From: Mytilisepta virgata
Lineage: Eukaryota > Mollusca > Bivalvia > Mytilida > Mytilidae
Direction of reading: 5' to 3'
Assembly: GCA_028015205.1 (NCBI GenBank)
Contig: JAPWFG010000015.1
Coordinates: 5,952,001-6,016,000 of the forward strand
DNA: 64,000 bases
How positions within the stretch are numbered: the stretch's first letter is position 1; the number at the start of each line of letters is the position of its first letter. The notes beneath the pieces were generated by a model. It was not told the DNA's origin and did no database searches. It saw only the letters and a list, made by a program, of their open reading frames with translations. Positions 53,401 to 54,400 of this stretch are shown here, one piece after another. Both the position numbers and the translations under genes were made by a program.

Positions 53401-54035
53401 GGTAACAATTTTTGTGATTTAGTTAAAATGTTTAATTTAGTGGTTTTGTAACATCAGAATGATTTAACTATTAGGAATAAAAATTCCGTTGAATAATTTA
53501 ATTTTTGGTTCTACATAATCCATTGAATAAAATATTGAAAGACAACACCTATTTCTTGTGATAACGCCCATAAAAAAATATTTTGTTGGCACTCCAAGAA
53601 TATATATTTTTTAAATGTTGGCATTCCAAGAAGACACCTTTATGTTATATTTATCTGTCTTATAACTTCATTGAGTATAAATATGATATTTTTTGTTGTT
53701 TTTAGTTTATTTTGTCGGCTTTGTACATTATCAACCCTTGAAGAGCCACAATTTTACAAACAAATGCTTGCCTTGTACCTCAAAATTGATAGCGTAGAAT
53801 ACTTTTTACATTAATAATTACCTCGCAAAATTCTAGAAAATTAGTGTTACCCATAAATAAATCTTGTCTAGTTATTTACTTAGATTATACTTTATTGCAG
53901 GTAAATATTTTCATGACAATCCTATGTGTATTCTCACTGGTACATCCGATGATAATATATCTGTCCGCGAAAGGTTATATAAGAAGGAAAGTATGCATAG
54001 AAACGAAACAATCTACAGTACAACCTAATCTATGA
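12541..54035 (+). CDS. SLC43-family transporter (SLC43A3-like), whole gene in 10 exons
   Basis: The exons are 12541-12923, 25801-25847, 37294-37370, 38127-38219, 40957-41146, 43369-43542, 49817-49918, 50347-50533, 52955-53075 and 53901-54035. They total 1509 nt, which is 502 residues plus TGA, and the phases agree at every junction. The product is a plasma-membrane major-facilitator protein with 12 predicted helices. It has a large first extracellular loop with Cys43 and Cys86 and NxS sequons at Asn57 and Asn63. Landmarks matching the family include GVLYSGW after helix 1, ALNGAMDSS in helix 5 and the LRSFLFSTG block in helix 10. SLC43A3 in mammals carries nucleobases, while SLC43A1 and A2 carry neutral amino acids; the length favours A3. 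The substrate here is inferred. The usual acidic residue after helix 2 is Tyr116 (PLIYRFG), which is unusual. An untranslated upstream exon cannot be excluded. Confidence 0.9.
13803..13938. repeat. 68-bp direct tandem duplication
   Basis: The unit TATAGAAATAATTCAAATGG... at 13803 is repeated from 13871, nearly identically, in intron 1. Confidence 0.9.
13966..14234. mobile_element. MITE with TTAA target duplication
   Basis: The termini GGTATCCGG and CCCGATACC are inverted and flanked by TTAA (13962-13965 and 14235-14238). The interior is non-coding. The duplication matches the element at 7415, but the termini differ. Confidence 0.5.
14622..15170 (+). repeat. Polinton 1 left terminal inverted repeat (about 549 bp)
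   Basis: Complementary to 24350-24898, with divergence only at the inner edge. Inside is a 102-bp tandem duplication (units start at about 14741 and 14843) that also appears in the other copy. Confidence 0.92.
15240..16352 (-). CDS. Polinton integrase (DDE, chromodomain)
   Basis: The 370-residue frame is intact. It is a retroviral-type integrase that would insert the linear element DNA. The catalytic triad is visible as Asp in QWDADLMD (about residue 80), Asp in RTDKGQEF (about 143) and Glu in NYVERLNKT (about 179). A C-terminal chromodomain-like segment (about 325-370, DLWKVGEIL and FVKWLNWP) would bind histone tails. It is the first gene inside the left repeat, a usual Polinton position. 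A 94-bp internal segment (15773-15866) has been copied to 17033-17126. The intact frame beside broken neighbours suggests fairly recent activity or complementation. Confidence 0.92.
   Translation of the reverse strand: MASWERYLKTIYYDPSNPASFSGPDKMYRFVRKDGKFVLSKYKIRKWLQRQEPYSLQRPVRRSFKRNRVIVTGIDDQWDADLMDMTKFAKYNDGYNYILVVIDIFSKYAWLRPLKDKKGESVKRALQNVLTEGRSPRRIRTDKGQEFRSRSVEDLLKQRGIQHLFAQNTEIKANYVERLNKTIKSKIVRYFTHKQSYEYVDDLQKFANSYNKTYHRTIGMSPDKVTKGKETNLWWKMYWPKKTVSIVKTKTVTKPFRFKVGDKVRLTYIRNPFTREYDEKWTGEIFKISQKILRGGLPIYRLKDFHDEDIKGTFYQSELQKVDVRDDDLWKVGEILKTRGKGRNKQLFVKWLNWPKKFNAWISAGDVNNL
16409..17032 (-). pseudogene. Zinc-finger/acidic accessory protein, frameshifted
   Basis: Reading leftward from 17032 there is a C-x2-C...H finger (CDDCGIVF, then LARHMNRSC), a basic patch (KRKRED, PRKKSR), a helical region (VDKYVKQGMEQADAE) and, after at least two frameshifts (near 16710 and near 16555), an acidic tail of SDDDDE repeats ending in TAA at 16409. 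The patchwork insertion at 17033-17589 cuts off its upstream part. The layout (N-terminal finger, charged linker, KVxxxVxxGME helix) resembles ORF-B of the second element. The function is unknown; it could be a minor structural or DNA-binding protein. Confidence 0.6.
17033..17589 (-). repeat. Patchwork insertion of three copied segments
   Basis: 17033-17126 matches 15773-15866 (integrase gene). 17128-17348 matches 20406-20626 and 17355-17589 matches 21422-21656 (both polymerase gene). All are in the same orientation and in parental order, with one- to six-base filler at the junctions. The 152-residue frame across it (17075-17533) is therefore an internally deleted polymerase fragment joined to antisense-free integrase sequence, not a gene. 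The identity looks essentially complete, so the event is young. Confidence 0.92.
17583..17846 (-). pseudogene. Charged repeat-containing fragment downstream of the ATPase
   Basis: A frame of about 87 codons with an internal repeat (QSEQTYFPEEREISSKESELPQ, then QSEQTHFPVDRE; the first is quoted at the shared core SEQT.FP). It begins where the ATPase frame ends, one base out of phase, and ends at the edge of the patchwork insertion. It may be the C-terminal tail of the ATPase after a frameshift near 17850, or the N-terminal part of the zinc-finger protein now separated by the insertion. Confidence 0.45.
17843..18574 (-). CDS. FtsK/HerA-type packaging ATPase with N-terminal zinc finger
   Basis: I place the start at the internal Met (MSTTCPDCG), just after the polymerase frame ends, giving 243 residues. 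A C2H2 finger (Cys5, Cys8, His21, His26) is followed by 17 consecutive prolines (residues 40-56), a Walker A motif AGPTGSGKT (70-78) and a Walker B motif SLIILDDL (about 140). This is the layout of the Polinton ATPase thought to pump DNA into a capsid. Proline-tract interruptions of the ATPase entry are not typical and could be repeat expansion. The end may be altered by a frameshift near 17850. It is odd to keep a packaging ATPase with no capsid genes in view. Confidence 0.85.
   Translation of the reverse strand: MSTTCPDCGTEYSRKDVMLRHQRNKHRISQPYPQSNDAYPPPPPPPPPPPPPPPPPQNVVLHHPFTMMLAGPTGSGKTFWMKTLLKRARTMIKPSPERIIWCYKRWQPLFSQMQQTIKNIIFVQGIPEDLNDDSFIDSRYPSLIILDDLMRDATNSKNVCELFVEGSHHRNLSVACILQNAFSKGKESRTMSINSQYIVLFKNPRDQVGPSIFARQMYPNNPKKFMNKYKEGHNDHMGVYSST
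18642..19505 (-). pseudogene. Polinton DNA polymerase B, C-terminal part
   Basis: Carries the later polymerase motifs: the NNAVFGKTMEN helix (motif B region), FTDTDS (motif C, both aspartates kept) and LKSKMYSM (KxY-type motif). It ends in TGA-free frame at 18642, about 70 bp before the ATPase start. It is one base out of phase with the upstream part; the break lies near 19507-19520. This is the C-terminal half of a protein-primed family B replicative polymerase. Confidence 0.85.
19507..21738 (-). pseudogene. Polinton DNA polymerase B, exonuclease and palm part
   Basis: In order: a zinc-binding segment (YCPYCLHGF, about residue 140), Exo I (YADFEC), a C-x2-C...H-x-H insertion (CHICKKEL, DHCHVTGK), Exo II (HNLRGYDSHL), Exo III (YHDLYVLSD) and polymerase motif A (LDANNLYGWAM). 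The exonuclease acidic residues and the motif A Asp are retained. It is separated from the upstream zinc-finger region by a TAG stop and from the C-terminal part by a frameshift near 19510, so this copy is not expected to give a full enzyme. Two of its segments (20406-20626 and 21422-21656) recur in the patchwork insertion. Confidence 0.88.
21739..22353 (-). CDS. Zinc-finger N-terminal region of the Polinton polymerase, ending at an in-frame TAG
   Basis: Two adjacent C2H2 fingers (CNICDKSF...HRKTAH and CTNCAATF...HMKRH) are followed by a Gly-rich linker and a helical region. The frame stops at TAG (21741-21739) and the same frame stays open into the exonuclease part. In related mollusc elements as I remember them, this is one polypeptide, so the TAG probably splits the polymerase gene. 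The likelier start is the second Met (22320). It could alternatively be an independent DNA-binding protein. Confidence 0.7.
   Translation of the reverse strand: MFKHSKCEDEKMEPTNKKFKVAGHKCNICDKSFTQKQNLSRHRKTAHTDRKWSCTNCAATFTRKDNYERHMKRHAEPIVQSGGGGSTQADGNQDEKTSNDPCSFKALNGSVQTHTIKAEGMSKFDPMTFLKNKYEDAKDVIKNAIKERGGIKWYLSMKVKMSRRKGEVETAEPHFRGKCQTSLKFEDINEGLRESIKKMFDSFI
22354..24349. other. Polinton 1 non-coding interior
   Basis: About 2 kb where capsid and protease genes might be expected, but no long frame is present. It holds poly-A runs (about 22835-22864 and 23452-23480) and a 90-bp tandem duplication. A tiny plus-strand frame near 22541-22640 is helical but unsupported. Confidence 0.6.
23957..24136. 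repeat. 90-bp tandem duplication inside Polinton 1
   Basis: TAAATTATACGTTAAATGG recurs at 23971 and 24061 within two almost identical 90-bp units. A single base difference in the T-run distinguishes them. Confidence 0.9.
24350..24898 (-). repeat. Polinton 1 right terminal inverted repeat (about 549 bp)
   Basis: Complement of 14622-15170, ending CACAACTACT directly before the ATTTGA duplication. Confidence 0.92.
24905..25800. other. Intron 1 remainder
   Basis: AT-rich, non-coding, with nothing recognised up to the exon 2 acceptor. Confidence 0.6.
25801..25847 (+). CDS. SLC43-like gene exon 2 (47-nt microexon)
   Basis: The acceptor is AAATCTAG and the donor AAAG|GTAAGT. It encodes residues 128-143, most of helix 3 (FLISGGSLLLGFANK). 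It lies 0.9 kb after one Polinton and 0.5 kb before the other. It was found by requiring phase 2 in and phase 1 out and a hydrophobic helix at this point. Confidence 0.82.
26338..26860 (+). repeat. Element 2 left terminal repeat
   Basis: GC-rich compared with its surroundings. Complementary to 36290-36815 with substitutions and small indels. The inner part consists of units of about 132-136 bp starting at 26521, 26653 and 26789. Confidence 0.88.
26400..26825 (+). promoter_or_regulatory. Dense promoter-motif array in left terminal repeat
   Basis: ETS-CRE composites (GGAAGTGACG) occur near 26406, 26432, 26525 and 26794, with further CCGGAAGT sites. E2F-type words TTTTCCCGCC, TTTTCGCGCC and TTTTGGCGCC are at 26505, 26626 and 26762, each running into the YY1-type CGCCATTT. 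An NRF1 palindrome GCGCATGCGC is at 26600, and CACGTG boxes occur near 26539 and 26672. These are established motifs of TATA-less CpG-island promoters. Their use here, probably reading inward, is inference. Confidence 0.6.
26868..28430. repeat. Long-period tandem repeat in left arm
   Basis: A block of about 270 bp (CGGTCGTCTCTGGATCTTTC through CAACGGCGGTCCATTTC) starts at about 26875, 27598 and 28177, separated by pyrimidine-rich satellite. The intervals (723 and 579 bp) differ by satellite length. The inverted arm has two copies. Confidence 0.88.
27125..28990 (+). repeat. Pyrimidine-rich GCTGCTCATC satellite, left arm
   Basis: Runs of TTGCTCATCGCTGCTCATCTC-type words are interrupted by the long-period block. 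Near its right end it becomes a regular 92-bp array, with units at 28591, 28683, 28775, 28867 and 28959 and exact spacing. Overlapping open frames in all three plus-strand phases arise because C/T-rich DNA lacks stop trinucleotides. The Leu/Ser/Cys/His-rich peptides have no domain. Confidence 0.9.
29085..29215. repeat. Tandem hairpin unit, copy 1
   Basis: Two direct repeats (GGCCACTCTGCATTT, then CCAGGCTTGTGACTGGCTAT) each contain a palindrome. The first has a short CTATC/GATAG stem. The second is a perfect 22-bp palindrome centred on GTTTAAAC (29186-29207). It lies about 90 bp downstream of the gene module's last frame, so it may act in 3'-end formation or as a cruciform. Confidence 0.75.
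29300..29542 (-). CDS. Element 2 ORF-C, copy 1
   Basis: An 80-residue lysine/glutamate-rich frame (KIKKKVKRLREEEDYESK core, ending DYDPPPAEDSNDSM) with no recognised domain. It overlaps the end of ORF-B by 71 bp in the +1 phase. The same overlap exists in all three copies, so it predates their duplication. It may be the natural C-terminus of ORF-B after a frameshift, or a separate small protein. Confidence 0.5.
   Translation of the reverse strand: MTDTETKYESITSDCLSWHQDMNKDPVHRKIKKKVKRLREEEDYESKESLEYPVEKRKYLLNRVLNDYDPPPAEDSNDSM
29472..29876 (-). CDS. Element 2 ORF-B, copy 1 (zinc finger, acidic linker)
   Basis: 134 residues. An N-terminal C2H2-like finger (CDICGYQ...) whose first histidine is replaced by Gln in this copy is followed by a Ser/Glu/Asp-rich acidic stretch (about 28-70). 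A helical segment SQKVNELVEAGMEENEARLA (about 85-105) completes it. Its ATG directly follows the TAA of ORF-A in the same frame. The layout resembles the zinc-finger/acidic protein of Polinton 1 (KVDKYVKQGME). The function is unknown. Confidence 0.6.
   Translation of the reverse strand: MYTCDICGYQYKRNFNLVQQKKNAHGMEEDSTDYSDSVSGTTTEADNEESEQSSDHESNEDSEEQCEQSPWEVILNRTFQVYQSEYSQKVNELVEAGMEENEARLAAYRDMFDRYRDEIRKHYLGLSVLASRHE
29877..30332 (-). CDS. Element 2 ORF-A, copy 1 (zinc-ribbon-like protein)
   Basis: 151 residues, the only full-length copy in the window. A basic N-terminus (KAKPEMKRKILP) precedes a four-cysteine motif C-x2-C-x15-C-x2-C (KKCTKCQMNKSFGEF, then VCKGCRRI, about residues 60-83) and a charged helix (RKVKSELQQSRNEYFAKR). 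It probably binds nucleic acid or zinc; I do not recognise the family. It opens the minus-strand module ORF-A, ORF-B, ORF-C. Confidence 0.6.
   Translation of the reverse strand: MESKTPLGLLVPARYLIPVDLSKTKAKPEMKRKILPTKVERTKRLDNTSGEPSKVNPNKKCTKCQMNKSFGEFYKNMNVCKGCRRIDNEWTRFNRELIRKVKSELQQSRNEYFAKRLFMNQKAVEEPLANISTCRTTGAHSTIESQERKTS
30551..30914. repeat. 121-bp tandem repeat, three units
   Basis: Units start with GGTCTCGTTGA at about 30554, 30675 and 30796. Each holds ATCAAAGATGGCTGC, a YY1-like word. The array sits upstream of ORF-A copy 1, so it may be its promoter region. One full unit and one truncated unit recur at 33250-33396. Confidence 0.92.
30926..31031. repeat. Degenerate telomere-like (CCCTAA)n tract
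   Basis: About 100 bp of CCCTAA variants with four exact hexamers, mixed with TCCTAA, ACTCTAA and ACCTAA. TTAGGG is the bivalve telomere repeat. The tract lies between the 121-bp array and the second arm copy, and is not repeated elsewhere in the window. Confidence 0.85.
31139..31690 (+). repeat. Pyrimidine-rich satellite, second direct copy
   Basis: Matches the right end of the left-arm satellite. 92-bp units are at 31293, 31385, 31477, 31568 and 31660, one shorter by a base. The long-period block is missing here. Its open frames are composition artefacts. Confidence 0.9.
31785..31915. repeat. Tandem hairpin unit, copy 2
   Basis: Same two-palindrome arrangement as at 29085-29215, including the GTTTAAAC-centred 22-bp palindrome. 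Confidence 0.75.
32000..32242 (-). CDS. Element 2 ORF-C, copy 2
   Basis: 80 residues, nearly identical to copy 1, with two substitutions visible (for example SLEYAVEK for SLEYPVEK). Same +1 overlap with ORF-B. Confidence 0.5.
   Translation of the reverse strand: MTDTETKYESITSDCLSWHQDMNKDSVHRKIKKKVKRLREEEDYESKESLEYAVEKRKYLLNRVLNDYDPPPAEDSNDSM
32172..32576 (-). CDS. Element 2 ORF-B, copy 2 (finger intact)
   Basis: 134 residues. Of the three copies only this one keeps all four finger ligands (CDICGYQ, then H and H in QHKKNAHG). The acidic linker and KVNELVEAGMEE helix are unchanged. It follows an ORF-A that is broken, so coupled expression would differ from copy 1. Confidence 0.6.
   Translation of the reverse strand: MYTCDICGYQSKRNFNLVQHKKNAHGMEEDSTDYSDSVSGTTTETDNEESEQSSDHESNEDSEDQCEQSPWEVILNRTFQVHQSEYSQKVNELVEAGMEENEARLAAYRDMFDRYRDEIRKHYLGLSVLASRHE
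32577..33029 (-). pseudogene. Element 2 ORF-A, copy 2 (frameshifted)
   Basis: Compared with copy 1, one base is missing near 32913 and two near 32745. The stretch between them, including the four-cysteine motif, is out of frame. The N-terminal and C-terminal ends remain recognisable. Confidence 0.8.
33250..33396. repeat. 121-bp repeat, one unit plus truncation
   Basis: One unit followed by about 20 bp of a second, cut at the junction where the inverted arm begins (33396/33397). Confidence 0.88.
33397..33815 (+). pseudogene. Element 2 ORF-A, copy 3 (5'-truncated)
   Basis: On the plus strand in the inverted arm. It lacks the first dozen codons, including the native ATG, because the inversion breakpoint lies inside the gene; an in-frame TGA sits just upstream. 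The four-cysteine motif is intact (KKCTKCQMYKSF). Confidence 0.8.
33816..34220 (+). CDS. Element 2 ORF-B, copy 3 (finger cysteine lost)
   Basis: 134 residues. The second finger cysteine is Tyr (CDIYGYQ), while both histidines remain. The acidic linker and helix are conserved. The ATG abuts the TAA of ORF-A, as in the other copies. Confidence 0.55.
   Translation: MYTCDIYGYQFKRNFNLVQHKKNAHGMEEDSTDYSDSVSDTTTEADNEESEQNSDHESNEGSEEQCEQSPWEIILNRTFQVHQSEYSQKVNELVEAGMEENEARLAAYRDMFDTYRDEIRKHYLGLSVLASKHE
34150..34392 (+). CDS. Element 2 ORF-C, copy 3
   Basis: 80 residues with several substitutions against copies 1 and 2 (KIKKTAKRLREEED). Same +1 overlap with ORF-B. Confidence 0.5.
   Translation: MTHTEMKYESITSDCLSWHQNMNKDPVHRKIKKTAKRLREEEDYESKESLEYVVEKRKYLLNRVLNDYDPPPAEDSNDSM
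34475..34610. repeat. Tandem hairpin unit, copy 3 (inverted)
   Basis: Inverted copy of the two-palindrome unit. Here the long palindrome is slightly imperfect (GCCTATATGTGTTTAAACAT). Confidence 0.72.
34690..36010 (-). repeat. Satellite and long-period block, inverted right arm
   Basis: Reverse complement of the left-arm arrangement: the 92-bp array next to the gene module, then GAGCAGCGATGAGCAAGAG satellite, with the long-period block at about 35320-35580 and again at 36010-36290. Confidence 0.9.
36290..36815 (-). repeat. Element 2 right terminal repeat
   Basis: Complement of 26338-26860, with about 5-10 percent apparent differences and some small indels. The E2F-type words are at 36375 and 36632 (complement), with a degenerate one at 36511. 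An NRF1 palindrome is at 36537. Confidence 0.88.
36318..36755 (-). promoter_or_regulatory. Promoter-motif array in right terminal repeat
   Basis: Mirror of the left array: repeated ACTTCCGG (ETS), TGACGTCA and CGTCACTTCC (ETS-CRE composites), GGCGCCAAAA and GGCGGGAAAA (E2F), GCGCATGCGC (NRF1) and CACGTG (36601). It would face inward on the minus strand. Confidence 0.6.
37030..37185. mobile_element. Small foldback MITE
   Basis: The arms read GATATGGATTTTTTCATATC and CCATTTCAACCT on the left, and imperfect complements (AGGTTGAAATAGGGTGTGAG, GATGAAAAAAGCC) on the right. The core is short. No clear duplication was identified. Confidence 0.5.
37294..37370 (+). CDS. SLC43-like gene exon 3
   Basis: The acceptor is CATTATAG and the donor AAG|GTACGC. 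It encodes residues 144-169, helix 4, with the glycine-rich VGVGG that aligns to the family's TIGG segment. It ends in phase 0. Confidence 0.85.
37490..37540 (+). ncRNA. Hammerhead ribozyme-like motif 2
   Basis: CTGATGA at 37496-37502, perfect stem II GTTG/CAAC (37503-37506 with 37512-37515), GAAA at 37516-37519, and ATC at 37534-37536 closing a short stem III (ATG/CAT). The core is complete. Stem III looks weakened by a mismatch. It lies in intron 3 in the sense of the gene. Confidence 0.55.
37546..40145. other. Intron 3 and 4 sequence, mostly unremarkable
   Basis: Contains exon 4. Near 38235-38270 a short GC palindrome (CCCGCGCGAGCGCGGG) follows ACTAGACATTGAA, possibly the end of a dispersed element. 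Otherwise AT-rich with no gene. Confidence 0.5.
38127..38219 (+). CDS. SLC43-like gene exon 4
   Basis: The acceptor is TTTCGCACAG and the donor AAG|GTAAAT. It encodes residues 170-200, containing LYFAALNGAMDSSV, the best-matching block to SLC43 proteins (helix 5). Phase 0 in and out. Confidence 0.88.
40146..40330 (+). repeat. Dispersed repeat, partial copy
   Basis: Shares CAATAATGC, AGTTCAGC, GGACGG, ACTAAACTCC, CACAAGACTAA and AAAGGCTAGAG with 49296-49560 in the same orientation. I recall this family from Mytilus sequences. Type unknown. Confidence 0.6.
40370..40860 (+). mobile_element. Hammerhead-bearing dispersed repeat
   Basis: Begins with a GGGAAAACTAAGGAGTATCT block, as at 11.8 kb, and ends with a hammerhead-like segment. 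The middle appears interrupted by another repeat that ends in CCAGGTGAGCGATACAGGCT. Confidence 0.45.
40800..40850 (+). ncRNA. Hammerhead ribozyme-like motif 3 (degenerate)
   Basis: CTGATGA at 40806-40812 and GAAA at 40826-40829 are intact. Stem II has only its two inner pairs. Stem III is imperfect. Confidence 0.4.
40957..41146 (+). CDS. SLC43-like gene exon 5
   Basis: The acceptor is CTAATTTCAG and the donor ACTG|GTATAT. It encodes residues 201-263: helix 6 (FIFIALLQIVISGTSLLL) and the start of the polar, charged central cytoplasmic loop. It ends in phase 1. Confidence 0.86.
41228..42285. repeat. Minisatellite of about 150 bp, seven diverged units
   Basis: GAAACAAGAA-type words recur near 41271, 41421, 41570, 41727, 41880 and 42036, each followed by ATGGCGGCCAT or variants. 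The array is bounded by GCTCACCTG on the left and GGCCAGGTGAAC on the right, as if it were one repeat element. Open frames here (41377-41624, 41869-42340) are by-products. Confidence 0.85.
42570..42854 (+). pseudogene. Penelope-like reverse transcriptase fragment 1
   Basis: The recognisable part starts about 42570 (DDIFVQF) and includes QQTIGIPMGTNC, ADLFLYPYEADFL and the catalytic RYIDDV motif, both aspartates kept, then FLHLISPNEL before homology is lost. Only the palm remains; fingers, thumb and GIY-YIG endonuclease are missing. The assignment to Penelope-like elements rests on the GIPMGTN...YIDD pattern. It is inside intron 5, sense strand. Confidence 0.6.
43369..43542 (+). CDS. SLC43-like gene exon 6
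   Basis: The acceptor is CATATTTCAG and the donor GAAG|GTAAGA. It encodes the rest of the central loop and helix 7 (about residues 284-305), residues 264-321. Phase 1 in and out. Confidence 0.86.
43543..45425. other. Intron 6, first part
   Basis: AT-rich. A short duplicated AAGAAGATTGCAAAA surrounds a poly-A tract at about 44005-44050. Near 45240-45425 are loose repeats of TAGAACCNTT/ACAGTTCT also seen at 48975-49060. No gene. Confidence 0.5.
45426..45525 (+). pseudogene. Penelope-like reverse transcriptase scrap
   Basis: A stretch encoding FLHLIYPSELEIKDTTDT-like residues matches the segment after the YIDD motif in the 45897 copy. It is too short for more to be said. Confidence 0.5.
45897..46690 (+). 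pseudogene. Penelope-like reverse transcriptase fragment 2
   Basis: An open frame of 176 residues (to 46427) has YTEDEIVLMIEFLIDNIFF, QQTIGIPMGTNCAPLLADLF and the catalytic position read as RYIDNV, so the second aspartate is Asn. A premature TAG ends the frame after IVNFQF. Beyond it the same family continues out of frame (IRYSRAC..., LLKLYGRHHDLV) to about 46690. Inactive by sequence. Confidence 0.65.
47156..48608 (-). mobile_element. Tc1/mariner transposon (1453 bp)
   Basis: Inverted ends of at least 26 bp (TACTCTCTCAAAAAAGAAAC at left and its complement at right) are flanked by the TA duplication (47154-47155 and 48609-48610). Both ends look intact, so the copy could still be mobilised in trans. 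It is antisense in intron 6 of the transporter gene. Confidence 0.93.
47240..48279 (-). pseudogene. Tc1-like DD34E transposase, one frameshift
   Basis: The N-terminal part (48279-47935) has the paired helix-turn-helix domain (ESQNAVAVTYNVHRSTISRL, and a GRPR-type hook, SGRPRVTT). The C-terminal part (to 47240) has the catalytic HDNARPH and SPDLNPIEHLWD, with 34 residues between Asp and Glu, i.e. DD34E. The first Asp (FSDES) lies between in the shifted frame. One indel near 47950 breaks the gene; otherwise it is complete at about 345 codons. Confidence 0.88.
48740..49295. repeat. Dispersed repeat shared with 45.5 and 47.0 kb
   Basis: Segments ATTTATAAATYTAATATATCAAATT and GAGTTTTATGACCTTACTTA resemble parts of 45590-45720 and 46950-47020, and the AGAACCATT/ACAGTTCT words resemble 45300-45420. 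They probably derive from one unidentified element around the Penelope-like copies. Confidence 0.4.
49296..49560 (+). repeat. Dispersed repeat, longer copy
   Basis: Contains AACAACCCTACCAAAGAGCAG, GTCTTCAACGCAGCG, CACCCGGAGGCG and CTTGGGATAGGCGC. The right half matches 40146-40330. In memory this is abundant in Mytilus genomes; its class is unknown. Confidence 0.6.
49817..49918 (+). CDS. SLC43-like gene exon 7
   Basis: The acceptor is CCTTTTCAG and the donor AAAG|GTATGA. It encodes residues 322-355, helix 8 (NILAYCMMCGILISFITGA), followed by a basic loop. Phase 1 in and out. Confidence 0.86.
50347..50533 (+). CDS. SLC43-like gene exon 8
   Basis: The acceptor is GTTTTGCAG and the donor CTGT|GTAGGT. 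It encodes residues 356-417, helices 9 and 10, including the ALRSFLFSTGTAF block that aligns with the family's SRSFLYG segment. It ends in phase 2. A donor six bases downstream would force an in-frame TAG. Confidence 0.85.
50690..50930 (+). ncRNA. Hammerhead-bearing repeat; motif 4
   Basis: CTGGTGA at 50877-50883 differs by one base from the essential CTGATGA. Stem II GTCG/CGAC (50884-50887 with 50893-50896) is perfect and GAAA follows at 50897. Probably an inactive relative of the other motifs. A fifth, more decayed copy may lie at 52850-52915. Confidence 0.4.
50935..52830. other. Intron 8 remainder
   Basis: AT-rich, non-coding, nothing recognised. Confidence 0.55.
52955..53075 (+). CDS. 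SLC43-like gene exon 9
   Basis: The acceptor is TTTTTTTCAG and the donor CAG|GTATGT. It encodes residues 418-458, helix 11 (LTIGGLFSMTQYAIFI). It starts by completing the split codon and ends in phase 0. Confidence 0.86.
53076..53900. other. Intron 9
   Basis: AT-rich. A short near-repeat (GGCATTCCAAGAA, about 53590 and 53625) is the only structure seen. Confidence 0.5.
53901..54035 (+). CDS. SLC43-like gene exon 10 and stop
   Basis: The acceptor is CTTTATTGCAG. It encodes residues 459-502, helix 12 (IFMTILCVFSLVHPMIIY), and a short basic then polar cytoplasmic tail, ending in TGA. Confidence 0.87.
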   Translation, partial: VNIFMTILCVFSLVHPMIIYLSAKGYIRRKVCIETKQSTVQPNL

Positions 54036-54400
54036 GAACAGAAAACAATTATTCGTAAGTGTGATCTGATGTCTTTGTTCTATTGACCTCTTGAACCAAT
54101 CTCGATCGTAGAAGTATGAATGGGATGCTAAAAACAAATATAGTCAAACATATCTGAACGTGGGTCACACAACACATATTGTCACTAAATTCTTGTTCAA
54201 TAAATATGTAATTCGTTGCAAATGGAAATACAAATTTATGTCAATTAAGATAGGTTATGGCGTTGTTCAGATAATTACTATGACTATGCAGATATAAAGA
54301 GTCTAACACCGGGGAAAGTACAAGATTTTCCAGTCTTTTTTTATTTTTAAAATTTCTTTATTTCCATCAGTTGCTTGTTATATTGTCTTCAACAAATCCA
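54036..54400. other. 3' flank of the transporter gene
   Basis: Likely 3' untranslated region. AATAAA occurs within AATAAATATG at 54199, about 165 bp after the stop, as a candidate polyadenylation signal. Confidence 0.4.
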